In this document: positions 1 through 10,255 of the stretch, piece after piece
Position numbering within the stretch: position 1 is the first letter of the stretch
How the letters are laid out: every line of letters begins with the position of its first letter
DNA from: Oegoconia quadripuncta
Taxonomy: Eukaryota; Arthropoda; Insecta; Lepidoptera; Autostichidae
Assembly (NCBI GenBank): GCA_949316235.1
Contig: OX438750.1
Location: 2,680,501 to 2,744,500, forward strand
Length of the DNA stretch: 64,000 nt
Direction: 5' to 3'
Made by a program: the position numbers and the translations under genes
The notes under the pieces: generated by a model
Seen by the model: only the letters and a program-made list of their open reading frames with translations
Database searches by the model: none
What the model was told of the DNA's origin: nothing

Positions 1-861
1 CAAGGTACAATCGAAATGATTTAAGTCTGTTAATGTGTATTTTCATTTTGCACATTTAATTTTTTTACTCGGAAACGTAATTTTTAAGGCTAGTTTTTTT
101 CTGAATATAGGTATATCTATTTTATTGTCATATACGTGCAATTGCCAAAGATTGTCGGGTTAATTTGGTTAGACCCTATATACTGAGTTTTTTTAGCGTA
201 AGGAAAAAAATAGGGCTTATTAGGTAAGTGAAATAGAAGTTATATATTGGCATTAGGTAGTTTTTTTAAAACTATCATCGACGCACGCGCCGGCCCGAGA
301 TTAATATGCCACTGGCGGAATCGACGGGTTCTTATCATGCGAAATACATTTGCAACTCATATTTTCTCCAAGTTTTTTATATTTATTTAATTTAATAATG
401 AAATTATGTGGAATAGGCTACAAACGCGACCGTCAAATGAGACGAAGCTTTATTCGATAATGGTTTTTAAAAAATTTACAAGGTACCTGTGCCAATACTT
501 TCTATTTCTTTTCTATTTCTATTTCCTGGGTGATAGCTGAAAATCAGTGCTTGCTCATTCATTGAGCATTTTTAATGCGCTGAGCTATGACCTTGTTGCA
601 TGACTGTTGCACACATACCCACATATATTCTACATATATAGTCTGGAAGGTATTTTAATGTTATGGTATATTTGTTTATATCTGTTTGTATTTGTTAAAA
701 ATTGTATGACTCTTGTTTTCTTATTTGTTCATGTTTCTCCCTTGTATGTGTGCCAGTTTATGCAATTCTATCTATCTATTTCATTTACCTAATGGGCATT
801 ATTTCTTTCCTTGCGATAAAAAAACTCACCGGTATAATATCAGGAGGGATTAAAAACTCAC
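1..861. other. Left edge, presumed intron of left PARP copy
   Basis: AT-rich, without a convincing exon. A fragment of repeat family D (AGCTGAAAATCAGTGCTTGC...) lies at about 525-613. Confidence 0.5.
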
Positions 862-1035
862 CCCTAAGATTTTGTATTTAGTATACTGCTTGGTGAAGAG
901 TGACGTATGCTGCACAATTGTGGAGTTCATCTGTTTAGCGACAATATGGAACTCCCTACTGCTCATCCTGCCGTGAGGCTTGAGCTTTATAAACTCCGTC
1001 TTGCTTCTGGTCTTGCATTCGCATTTCGATGTTGT
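862..1035 (-). CDS. PARP gene (left copy), exon matching right-copy exon 3
   Basis: 58 codons between the acceptor TATTACAG and the donor GTGAGT on the minus strand, phase 0 at both ends. It encodes KLKPHGRMSSREFHIVAKQM, then STIVQH and YTKYKILG. It aligns with right-copy exon 3 over its whole length, with close to half the residues different. Its splice sites and frame are intact, so the gene may be functional. The following catalytic exons should lie left of position 1, so the domain cannot be judged here. Confidence 0.75.
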
Positions 1036-1162
1036 CTGTAATACATAAAAAATACTTTTTCTCAAACATGCATGGAAATATTGTCATTACTTTCGAAAAA
1101 CGAACACGCGAAGTGTCTAATTTACGGACAGCGAAAAATAAATCTATTGCAGGAGCGTTTTT

Positions 1163-1456
1163 TTGAATTTAAAACATTACAACGCTCCAGCAATGTTGTA
1201 TGAAACGGCGTGCTGGGGTTATTATATAATCTTTGATTGGATCTCTTTTATCATTCTTGGCATACCAATATCTCTTTGCTTGTACAAATTGCGTTCACGT
1301 GGCTATATGCGTAAATGCGTTTGCCTTTCGGCACAGATGATAAATAGAAAATCGGCGGCAAAGCTGAAAAATCGTCTTGATTTGTTATTTAAATATTTAT
1401 TATTTCCCTGCATTCTTTTGAGAAAAGCACTATATATGCCTAGGCGGAAATGGTAA
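1163..1456 (+). other. Open frame of 97 codons, unrecognised
   Basis: It contains one hydrophobic stretch (about residues 17-40) and a basic tail. The first codon is not ATG; the first ATG (GCAATGTTG) is at about residue 11. It lies in the presumed intron of the left PARP gene beside a repeat end, so chance is likely. Confidence 0.15.
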
Positions 1457-1474
1457 TTACCAGTCTCGTATTAG

Positions 1475-1570
1475 TGAAGTCCTCGCCTACGGCTCGGCCT
1501 TCAAACTCATACTCGACCTGCAATTGGCTATTTCCCGGCCTTTGCAATAATGTACTATTATGTAGGTAAC
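1475..1570 (+). repeat. Repeat end similar to the tail of the tyrosine-recombinase element
   Basis: CTCGCCTACGGCTCGG... ending AATGTACTATTAT resembles 46630-46710 (CTCACCTACGGTTCGGGC... ending AATGTACTATTATA). It may be a relic of a related non-autonomous element. Confidence 0.4.
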
Positions 1571-1692
1571 TTGTAGAGCGCAGGGACGATACGATACGCC
1601 CATGGCAACAAAACAAATTATCCCAAAATCGACTATCTTGCGATTTGCCATCAGGGAGTACCAGTCCCTATACACATCTCGGCTCCATTATT

Positions 1693-1790
1693 GGCTCGAT
1701 GGTAACTGTTTGGTGTAGTGGTTACAAAACTCTGGCTGTTACCAAAAGGTCGCGGGTTCGAATTCCGCTAAGGCCATATGTTTGTATGAT
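1693..1790 (+). repeat. SINE-B head (tRNA-like)
   Basis: TTTGGTGTAGTGGTTA is a box A and GGTTCGAATTCC a box B. The stem pairs poorly, so it is a tRNA-derived SINE and not a tRNA gene. Confidence 0.7.
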
Positions 1791-1810
1791 GATTTTTTTT
1801 TTAATTTTTT

Positions 1811-2135
1811 TATGCAGGACGGGTTCGTACTTGCCCTCAATCACACCTGATGTTAAGTGAAGATGAGGTCGAAGATGGAAGCGTACTGACCCGGAAACCC
1901 CAACACATTTGGGGGACTGGCTATCTTATCTCTGATAACTGAAACACAACAATGCTATTAACATTGCTGTTTGGCGGCAGATTTAGATAAGATGGTGGTA
2001 GCTAGCCAGGCGGACATTTAAAATGCCCTACCACCAACCAAATCGAGTACTTAAACAAGTACCCCGCTGGGGATCGAACCCGCGACCTCCGAATCGTAAA
2101 CCCAATGTTGTTTACTTTGAGCCACGGAGGCGGTT
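1811..2135 (-). repeat. SINE-A, near full length
   Basis: The reverse strand starts CCGCCTCCGTGGCTCAA, has box B GGTTCGATCCCC, runs through CCGCCTGGCTAGCTACCACC, and ends GAGGTCAAGTACGAACCCGTC. Same family as the reference copy at 53688-54051. Confidence 0.85.
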
Positions 2136-2149
2136 AGGATGAAGACATA

Positions 2150-2310
2150 CATGTATTTGGTTATGAATGTTTTTCATTTATACATGTATTTATTTACAAT
2201 AAAAATGTATTTGTGTAGTTTATCAGCCATCTCGATCTATAATACAAGCCTAGTTGCTTAGTGTGGAACTAGATGGCGCTGTGTGTATGTGCAAAGATAT
2301 TGATTTATTT
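2150..2310 (+). repeat. SINE-B body
   Basis: Contains GGAACTAGATGGCGCTGTG, as in the other SINE-B copies. No head. Confidence 0.65.
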
Positions 2311-2556
2311 ATATATATTTATTGCATTGTCACCGGACTTACAATATGCCAAATATCAGCTCAATCAGATGCCAGCAAGTGATCAACAAACGGTTTGCAA
2401 ATTAAACGGATAACTTACATATGACCTTGCAAGCTACGTGGTCATTATTTAACCGACAAGAGCATACCTCTTAACTTGGAGAAAAAGAAGGTAAACAGAA
2501 AATGGTATTAAATTTATGTGCAAATATTGAAACGGACAACTTACATTACATTTTCT

Positions 2557-2881
2557 TTTATGCACGACGGGTTCGTACTAGACCTCAATCACATCTCATG
2601 TTAAGTGAAGATGAGGTCGAAGGTGTAAGAGTACTGACCCGGAAACCCCAACACATTTGGGGGCCTGGCTATCTTATCTCTGACAACCGGAACACAACAA
2701 TGCTATTAACATTGCTGCTTGGCTGCAGATTTAGAACAGATGGTGGTAGCTAGCCAGGCGGACATTTAAAATGCCCTACCACCAACCAAACCGAGTACTT
2801 AAACATGTACCCCGCTGGGGATCGAACCCGCGAATCCGAATCGTAAACCCAATGATATTTACATTGAGCCACGGAGGCGGT
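2557..2881 (-). repeat. SINE-A, near full length
   Basis: Same organisation as 1811-2135, with small differences in the head (box B GGGTTCGATCCCC). Confidence 0.85.
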
Positions 2882-2980
2882 TGAAAAATAAAACATAACA
2901 TAACTAAAAGCTTGTAAAAATGTAATTGAATGGCAGGTAAAAGAAAAGACCGGAAAAGAAATCGCTGTCACATAACATAC

Positions 2981-4300
2981 TACTCTGTGTAAAAAGTATC
3001 GGGAATATGTCAATAAAAAGACCCGCGTAAAAGAGGTCGTTCTAATTTTTTTACTGCATGTTGGTAGCACTGTACTGATTTAGCGCGCAAAATTTGAGCG
3101 GGATCTCTCATTTAATTTGTTTTAAACTACACTTTTTGTTGGTCATAGTTTTGAGTCCTCGGCGATTTTTACAATGGAAAATATTGTTGAACAAAGAGTG
3201 TGCCTTAAATTTTGTGTTTCAAATGATATTTCATGTGGTGAATCACTAAAAATGTTGCGAAATACCTACGGCGAATCGTGTATATCGAAAACAAGGGCTT
3301 ATGAATGGTATAAGGCTTTTAAAGAAGGCCGAGAAGTAGTAGTAGACTTGCCTCGTTCTGGTAGACCTTCAACCGCTACGACCAAAGAAAACATCGACAG
3401 AATCAAGAAGCTAGTGCTCGAAAATCGACGTATGAGTCTGAGAGAGTTGGCTAGTGAGGTGAACATATCTTTTAAGTCCGTCCACAACATTCTCATTGAC
3501 ATTTTAGGCATGAAACGCGTCGCCGCTCGACTAGTTCCAAAAGAGCTCAATTTTGTTCAAAAAGCGCAGCGAAAGCATGTCGCTGAAGACATGGTTTCCC
3601 GAGCTTCTACGGATCCGACCTTTATGAAACGTATAATAACTGGCGACGAGACATGGGTTTATGAGTACGACATGCAAACAAGCCAACAGTCTTCAGAATG
3701 GCGTCTCGAAAACGAGCCGAAACCCAAAAAACCGCGGCAAAGTCGCTCCAAAATCAAGGTGATGCTGACAGTTTTTTTTGACTACCGTGGTGTGGTTCAC
3801 TCCGAATTCCTTCCAGAGGGAGAAACAGTGAATAAAGAATATTATTTAGGCGTCATGAAGCGTTTGCGTGAGAGTATCCGCCGAAAACGTCCAGATTTGT
3901 GGCAACACAACTCATGGATGCTGCACCATGATAATGCACCATCACACACAGCCATTATAGTGAAAGAGTTTTTAGCGAAAAATTCAACAAAAGTTCTCGA
4001 CCAAGCACCGTATTCACCTGATATGGCTCCGTCTGACTTTTTTTTATTTCCCAAGTTAAAATTACCACTTCGAGGAAAACGTTTTGAGTCGATAGAAGTC
4101 ATAAAAGAAAATTCGCTGAATGAGCTAAAGGCCATACCGCAAATAGCCTATGAAAAATGTATGGAAGACTGGGTGAAGCGGTGGAGATGTTGTATTGCAA
4201 GCGATGGGGCCTACTTTGAAGGCGATAAAATAAATTTAGATAAATAATTTGTATTTTTTGTTTTATTGACAAATTCCCGATACTTAGTACACTGAATGTA
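2981..4300 (+). mobile_element. Complete mariner element
   Basis: About 1.3 kb. The inverted ends share GTATCGGGAAT.TGTCAATAAAA (about 2991-3019, and the complement of 4261-4285), and TA dinucleotides flank both sides. It holds an uninterrupted transposase gene. It sits in the intron between the two visible left-PARP exons, on the opposite strand. Confidence 0.85.
3174..4247 (+). CDS. Mariner transposase, full length (357 aa)
   Basis: Cut-and-paste DNA transposase of the Tc1/mariner superfamily. Residues 1-120 carry the paired helix-turn-helix DNA-binding domain (ISKTRAYEWYKAFKEGRE, then LPRSGRPST). The DDE/D catalytic core has GDETWVYEYD (first Asp), MLHHDNAPSHTA (second Asp) and YSPDMAPSDFFLFPKLK. 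There are 34 residues between the last two Asp, the mariner DD34D spacing. The length is normal for the family and no stop or frameshift is present. The linker that is usually WVPHEL reads RLVPKEL. The ATG is the first in the frame, about 190 bp after the left end. The element may be recent or active. Confidence 0.93.
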   Translation: MENIVEQRVCLKFCVSNDISCGESLKMLRNTYGESCISKTRAYEWYKAFKEGREVVVDLPRSGRPSTATTKENIDRIKKLVLENRRMSLRELASEVNISFKSVHNILIDILGMKRVAARLVPKELNFVQKAQRKHVAEDMVSRASTDPTFMKRIITGDETWVYEYDMQTSQQSSEWRLENEPKPKKPRQSRSKIKVMLTVFFDYRGVVHSEFLPEGETVNKEYYLGVMKRLRESIRRKRPDLWQHNSWMLHHDNAPSHTAIIVKEFLAKNSTKVLDQAPYSPDMAPSDFFLFPKLKLPLRGKRFESIEVIKENSLNELKAIPQIAYEKCMEDWVKRWRCCIASDGAYFEGDKINLDK

Positions 4301-4670
4301 CATCCATCGTATCCATTATTTTCTTTGTTTAGTGTCACATATATTGTATATGTATATATAATAATTTATCACTATATATTTTACACTATCATTGCATGTA
4401 AGTTGATGTTCATATCTAACGTATGTATGTTTATATCTATTGTTTAGTATCAATTATTTTATATATTTTTTTAAATCATTGGTGCACAAACCTACTTGCT
4501 TTTATCCCGTTCTACTTTTTTCTCTACCCAAAGGTTGTCTGGTAGAAATCGCTTAATAGCGATAAGACCGCCTGGTTGTACAATTATTAATTTTTTTGAG
4601 GATATATTGTAGAATTTTGTGCAATAGTGTACTTGATTGATTGATTGATACAAGTCAAGTAAAGCTCGAA
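4301..4670. other. AT-rich intron between mariner and the left PARP first exon
   Basis: No exon or repeat recognised apart from a short (GATT)n run near 4636. Confidence 0.4.
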
Positions 4671-4681
4671 GATATACTTAC

Positions 4682-5548
4682 TGGAACAGTAATGGAAACT
4701 TTGTCTTTATTGGGCATGTTAACTTTCGTCATTCGCATCCGAGGACGAGGTTGCACCTGCCCAGGTCCTGAAGAGTTCTGTCCACCTTGCTGGTCACCAT
4801 CGTTTTGGCCAGACTGTCTTTGCCCAGACCCTGAAGATGTGTAACTAGAGTTGCCGTGTTGATTATCACCATATCCTGTTCCTCTTTGGCCAGATCCCTG
4901 CCTCTGACCTGAAGATCTATAGCCCGAGTTGTCACCAGTTGATCTCTGACCGTGCCCTGATTGCCTATGACCAGAATATGATTGTTGGTTATCATCATTC
5001 CTCTGATTTCCGTAGCCCGACTGCGACTGATGTCCTCCTCGACCTCGATGATATCCAGATCCTTGGCCTCGGGTACTATTTTGTCTGTGATTACTGGAAT
5101 CTTGCTTACCACCGCGACCACCGCCTCGTCTGGATCCTGATCGATAGCTCTGACCTCTTCCTGATCCCCGATTGGCTCTGGGACTAGATTCGTCTTCATC
5201 AGAGCTGCTCCTGGTGTCTACAGTATATTGTGGGGTAGTGTAATTATTCTGTCTATGGTGGCCAGTAATTGGCCTACCACCGCGCTCTGTGGATCTCGAT
5301 TGGTAGCTGTAACCTCTACCTGACCCCGGATTGGTTCCGGGACTAGGTTCGTCATCAGAGCTATATGTGTGTACTGTATATTGTGTTGTGTCGTTATTTG
5401 GTTGTCCAATGTTCAGATGGCTCATGTCATGCAGCAACGATGATGGTTCATCATTACGATTTCCTGATTGAGTTGCATTATGGTCCACAAAATCACAATC
5501 TTCGCTATCGTAATCGGATGAGAAGGGGGAGGGGGCAGCCGCAGCCAT
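4682..5548 (-). CDS. PARP gene (left copy), long first coding exon, RGG/Ser-rich
   Basis: 289 codons from ATG at 5548 to the donor GTAAGT (complement of 4676-4681), phase 0. The start MAAAAPSPFSSDYDSEDCDF is acidic. The middle is made of Ser, Gly, Arg and Gln with RGRG, RGGG and SGQRQ repeats, probably disordered. MSHLNIG lies near residue 45 and VNMPNKDKVSITVP closes the exon. Both match the right copy's exons 1-2 region. TTATTTACAG comes directly before the ATG, so a noncoding 5' exon is possible. The gene continues leftward with the exon at 1035-862. RGG-rich tails often bind RNA or form condensates; that is inference here. Confidence 0.75.
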
Positions 5549-5599
5549 CTGTAAATAAGAGCAAACTCAATTTAATTCCTGTCTCTTTTCATCATGTGC

Positions 5600-6205
5600 G
5601 ATGACCACCAACATTTACTCCCGAACATGGAAGTTATGAAATTGGCGTTTTGTATGAAGAATTTCATTAAGACTGTTTTCTCCATATAAACATTTTTGTT
5701 TTTTTTTTAAGAAGGACAAATCCAAATTTAGCTAAACTTTGTGTGTATTATCGGATAACATTAAGTTAAGTATAGGCAGCGTTAATTTTAAAAAGTAACC
5801 GCTTTATAAAAGTTTCAGCGAATCTAAATAAATAAATAAATATCTTTGCACATACACAGCGCCATCTAGTTCCACACTAAGCAACTAGGCTTGTATTATG
5901 AATACCAGATGGTTGATAAACTACACAAATACATTATTTTTTTGTAAATAAATACATATATATAAATGAAAAACATCCAAAATCAAAATCAAAATCAATC
6001 TAAGAAATGATCATGGGAAGCACACGAAAAGAGCTCTGTTAAATTTTTTTTTATTATGTGATTTATACATCTAAGTACCTATATAGCTATAGCTCAGAAA
6101 TTAAAAAATATTTAATGTGAAACCTTGAGATAATATTCCATTTTCCAAATAAAAAACAAATGTGGATAGCTTCGAAAATCGCAGGAATTGGTTCATATGA
6201 TTAAC
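5600..6205 (-). promoter_or_regulatory. Upstream region of left PARP copy, shared in inverted orientation with 42365-42745
   Basis: Read on the minus strand, this region matches 42365-42745 nearly base for base apart from a few small indels and one SINE (5828-5996). Shared landmarks include TTCGCTGAAACTTTTATAA, CCGATAATACACACAA and CGCCAATTTCATA. The similarity stops near the first exon. It is probably the promoter and 5' untranslated region; this rests on position and conservation only. Confidence 0.6.
5821..6003 (-). repeat. SINE-B fragment inserted in the left PARP upstream region
   Basis: 5828-5996 matches the body of the tRNA-derived SINE seen at 61180-61325 (CAGCGCCATCTAGTTCCACA...). 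AATCTAA lies on both sides (5821-5827 and 5997-6003) as a 7-bp target duplication. The right copy has an uninterrupted site, so the insertion came after the gene duplication. Confidence 0.8.
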
Positions 6206-6348
6206 GAAGAAAACAACTCCAATTTCATAGGTAAAGATCCAATATATTTATGTATCGTAGATAGCGATTATAACATGGACGATCGTATGACTATCGTAAT
6301 ACGTGGTATTGTATTGTATTGTATTGTATGTGTGTGTGGCTGTTGCAG

Positions 6349-6456
6349 GTCATCGGAGACCTGTATCACTGCGACCGTTGCCGATCTATTGTGATCGCCA
6401 CTAACCTACAGTTCGTTGCACAGGTTTGCCTCTTTGAGGAATTGGATAAATACGTG
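6349..6456 (+). CDS. Exon-like segment, copy 1 of 4 (unrecognised)
   Basis: 36 codons open in one phase only, between a good acceptor and the donor GTAAGC. They start VIGDLYHCDRCRSIVIATNL and end FEELDKYV. Copies follow at 6874-6981, 7399-7506 and 7924-8031. I do not recognise the family. An OB-fold-like pattern is a weak guess. A possible upstream exon with ATG at 6197 (start MINEENNSNFIGKDPIYLC) lies on the same strand, but its apparent donors do not match in phase. This could be part of a gene sharing the left PARP promoter in the divergent direction. Confidence 0.4.
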
Positions 6457-6518
6457 GTAAGCTATAAGTAAATCTGGTGGCGCTGGTATTGCCGGAATAG
6501 ACGCGATAATAACATTGG

Positions 6519-6834
6519 TGTCGATTCGGATGTACAACGAACTAAACTAAATTTAAATTATATGTATCCTTTTCTAACCACTAATACATGAAAAGGATGA
6601 CATATAATTAAGTCCTGCCAAATTAAGTAAAAGGATCAAAACAAGCACTTCTTTATCAATATTAGGTGTACACCTAGCGACGTCACGATTAAAATACTAT
6701 GGAGCGACTTGTTTTGACAGCTCTTAACTTCATTTGACAGGACTTAATTTATAGTCGTCCCTTTCATGTTAATAATGTTAGAAAAGGATGTATCTGCTTT
6801 AAATTTAGTTAGTTCGTTGTACATCCGAATCGAC
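6519..6834. mobile_element. MITE with GGTGTCGATTCGG ends (copy 1 of 3 in the array)
   Basis: The inverted ends run about 40 bp, and the interior also pairs (TAAATTATATGTATCC and matching parts). Later copies start about 7044 and 7569. A distinct, shorter relative is at 48108-48254. No coding capacity; superfamily not assigned. Confidence 0.75.
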
Positions 6835-6873
6835 ACCATTGTATTGTATTGTATGTGTGTGTGGCTGTTGCAG

Positions 6874-6981
6874 GTCATCGGAGACCTGTATCACTGCGAC
6901 CGTTGCCGATCTATTGTGATCGCCACTAACCTACAGTTCGTTGCACAGGTTTGCCTCTTTGAGGAATTGGATAAATACGTG
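6874..6981 (+). CDS. Exon-like segment, copy 2 of 4
   Basis: Same sequence, splice sites and phase as 6349-6456. Shifted by exactly 525 bp. Confidence 0.35.
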
Positions 6982-7398
6982 GTAAGCTATAAGTGAATCT
7001 GGTGGCGCTGGTATTGCCGGAATAGACGCGATAATAACATTGGTGTCGATTCGGATGTACAACGAACTAAACTAAATTTAAATTATATGTATCCTTTTCT
7101 AACCACTAATACATGAAAAGGATGACATATAATTAAGTCCTGCCAAATTAAGTAAAAGGATCAAAACAAGCACTTCTTTATCAATATTAGGTGTACACCT
7201 AGCGACGTCACGATTAAAATACTATGGAGCGACTTGTTTTGACAGCTCTTAACTTCATTTGACAGGACTTAATTTATAGTCGTCCCTTTCATGTTAATAG
7301 TGTTAGAAAAGGATGTATCTGCTTTAAATTTAGTTAGTTCGTTGTACATCCGAATCGACACCATTGTATTGTATTGTATGTGTGTGTGGCTGTTGCAG

Positions 7399-7506
7399 GT
7401 CATCGGAGACCTGTATCACTGCGACCGTTGCCGATCTATTGTGATCGCCACTAACCTACAGTTCGTTGCACAGGTTTGCCTCTTTGAGGAATTGGATAAA
7501 TACGTG
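7399..7506 (+). CDS. Exon-like segment, copy 3 of 4
   Basis: Same sequence, splice sites and phase as 6349-6456. Joining all four copies would keep the frame, since 108 is a multiple of three. Confidence 0.35.
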
Positions 7507-7923
7507 GTAAGCTATAAGTGAATCTGGTGGCGCTGGTATTGCCGGAATAGACGCGATAATAACATTGGTGTCGATTCGGATGTACAACGAACTAAACTAA
7601 ATTTAAATTATATGTATCCTTTTCTAACCACTAATACATGAAAAGGATGACATATAATTAAGTCCTGCCAAATTAAGTAAAAGGATCAAAACAAGCACTT
7701 CTTTATCAATATTAGGTGTACACCTAGCGACGTCACGATTAAAATACTATGGAGCGACTTGTTTTGACAGCTCTTAACTTCATTTGACAGGACTTAATTT
7801 ATAGTCGTCCCTTTCATGTTAATAGTGTTAGAAAAGGATGTATCTGCTTTAAATTTAGTTAGTTCGTTGTACATCCGAATCGACACCATTGTATTGTATT
7901 GTATGTGTGTGTGGCTGTTGCAG

Positions 7924-8031
7924 GTCATCGGAGACCTGTATCACTGCGACCGTTGCCGATCTATTGTGATCGCCACTAACCTACAGTTCGTTGCTCAGGT
8001 TTGCCTCTTTGAGGAATTGGATAAATACGTG
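7924..8031 (+). CDS. Exon-like segment, copy 4 of 4
   Basis: Differs from the others by one base seen (GTTGCTCAG for GTTGCACAG). After the donor GTAAGC the sequence is unique and does not enter the repeat unit. This may be the ancestral exon. Confidence 0.4.
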
Positions 8032-8041
8032 GTAAGCTATA

Positions 8042-9340
8042 ACATTATTGTTAGGTCTGTTAGGTTATTCGTTTGCATAATAAACGGGAAGACCACATTT
8101 ACCCTTTTTTTACTCGGAGAAATGCCCTACGCATACCTATTGGACGGTATCCTTCCGTTTGGCAAAATATTTTTCGTCAAATTTTACTTCACAAAAAACT
8201 TATCGCACTAGTTTCATTTCTCAAAAGAATCTTTATTAGCGAATTTATATTTCGCATTTTAATCACTTGGTCAAATATTAATTTGGCAACTTTTTACTTG
8301 CTCAAGTTTTATTAAGTCAAATATAGGTGCATTAAGCAAATGCTTTATTTTGTAAAAAATTGTATTCTAAATCATTATTATTATAGATAATTATTACCTA
8401 TTAAATTGTCACTTCACACAATCAGAATAAGTAATAGTTAAGTACAATAATTAAGTACAAATGTTACGTGGGCTAGATTAGAACTGCTTGAAAAGTGGGT
8501 TAGGTTAGAACTGTGACCCCAACAGAGCGCGAGCCGAGCGAGCGAAGCGAGCTGGATTACTTCAGAAATAAAATTTGGAACTAATATTTTGTACCGATAA
8601 TTTCCCTAAATGTTTTAAATTTAAAGAAATCAATTGATGGGTCAGTTGAGCATTTTTTTTTAAAAGAAACACATTTTTCAACTTTTGCTTATTTAGTACT
8701 TGCGTTTCTTAAAAAATTAGCAATTGTTACTACATTTACAACACTTTATTAAATGTTTAAATAAAATCGCGGTTATTCGTTTTTCCGAGGTCAAACCGTA
8801 TTTTACCTGGGCTCTATTTGTTTGTTGCTCAATCACGGCGAAACGGAAGAACGGATTTGGATGAAATTTGGTATATAGATAGAACATACCCTGAACACAG
8901 AATTAATATCCCTGGATTAAGACATAGGATGGGGCTGTAATATTGTATTGGCATTCCCTATATCCGAATAGCTCTCACCATTGCTCTTTGGGTGACTTTG
9001 AGCTTTATAAAAAGCGTATACACTTGGTAAACACTAAACTAACCTTTAAATACAGCCCTGTGTTGTATCACATAGTAAGATTAATTCACAAGAATGACTA
9101 CACAAATACTGCGTTTGTTAAGAAACGAATTATTTATCATGAACGCATTCAGTAATAATCTGGTTATCAACGTTATACTATCTGCAAATATGTTTAAATA
9201 ACTGAAGATACGAGTTGCCTGATATATAGGTATCTATGTACACTGTATCAAAGTAGGTAGGTAGTACTTTGATACAATAAGCGGTGTCTTTCCATGTCAC
9301 TTTAATGAATCTAATGTAGAAGTCAAAGTAAAAAAAATCT
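8042..9340. other. AT-rich DNA without recognised genes
   Basis: About 8820-8940 resembles a dispersed insect repeat (AACGGATTTGGATGAAATTTGG). An exon following 8031 could be here, but none is clear. Confidence 0.35.
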
Positions 9341-9470
9341 TTTTGTTCAAATACAAATAGACATAGAAACTTTACAAATACAAATGATTTATTTTGCTAT
9401 TGAATAGGGTGCATTATAAGATGTTTCAGTACTTGTTCGATCGCCTATTCAGCCACTCTTAGCAGCATGC
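9340..9470 (-). repeat. LINE 3' tail
   Basis: Resembles 47105-47170 (TTGCT.T.GAATAGGGT.CATTA), the end of the minus-strand LINE at 47105-48060. Confidence 0.4.
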
Positions 9471-9474
9471 AAAT

Positions 9475-9690
9475 ATCTATGAATAAATAAATACATCGGA
9501 CACTTAAACCAATCATCTAGTCCCAAACTAAGCAAAGCTTGTCCTATGGATACAAGATAAACGGATAAACATACGTAAATATTTATATAAACATCCAAGA
9601 CTCGGGAATAAATGTTCGTATTCATCACACAAACATTTACACAGTCACTATCCACTACACCAATCGGTCGTCAAATTCGTCGTCAATCTA
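9475..9690 (-). repeat. SINE-B (CTTAGTTTGGGAC subfamily)
   Basis: The reverse strand carries TGTGTGATGAATACGAACAT, CCCGAGTCTTGGATG and GCTTTGCTTAGTTTGGGAC, as in 12045-12240. Confidence 0.7.
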
Positions 9691-10054
9691 TAAATCTTAA
9701 AACTATTACAGTAATAATTATTTTTTTGGATACTAATTATTCATTTCTTCAGTTCATTTATTTCTTTTTTCACTTCAATTATTCATTTCTTTCACTCTTC
9801 ATATCATTAAGCTTGTTTAAAAAACACATTAGGGCACATTTAATGAACAAATAAAAATTGAATTTCCAGAGCGTTACCTGTAGTGGAACTTTGTATGTTT
9901 TTCCTTTTGTCACATCATATCATTCATTTAACTTGTTAAATTACTACTCAACACCTAGCTGTATCAACAACGGACACTTTTCACTCACGATTGACCACAA
10001 ACGTACACGCAGACGGGAACATGCTCGTACTTTTATGCACTCGTACTTGAAGGG

Positions 10055-10255
10055 GTTGTAACTGAAAACCAGTGTTTCGCTCTTTGAGTGATGTGCCACA
10101 CTGAGTTACGACCCATTTGTGCTACTGCGGCACACACTCGCTCTTTGTATTTTCTATTCTTTACTTTTAATTGTATCGTTTTTTTGTAACTTAAAAATTG
10201 TGTATGTGTGTGAACGCAATGACGTAAATAAATGCTCTATCTATCTATCATATTC
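10055..10255 (+). repeat. Repeat family D with (TATC)n end
   Basis: CTGAAAACCAGTGTTTCGCTC through ACCCATTTGTGCTACTGC to AATAAATGCTCTATCTATC. Matches 31556-31890 and 40600-40830. Confidence 0.65.

Larger units (their letters stand above)
6316..8041 (+). repeat. 525-bp tandem array, about 3.3 copies, carrying an exon-like segment and a MITE
   Basis: Units run 6316-6840, 6841-7365, 7366-7890 and a partial 7891-8041, and are nearly identical. Each holds a (GTATT)n/TGTGTG tract, a 108-bp segment between TGTTGCAG and GTAAGC, about 60 bp of another repeat, and a MITE with ends GGTGTCGATTCGGATGTAC / GTACATCCGAATCGACACC. The last copy diverges right after the donor, so it may keep the original downstream intron. 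Confidence 0.9.

Noticed and set aside
607..792. Hydrophobic 61-codon frame near the left edge
   Set aside because: AT-rich low-complexity translation with no motif, beside a repeat fragment.
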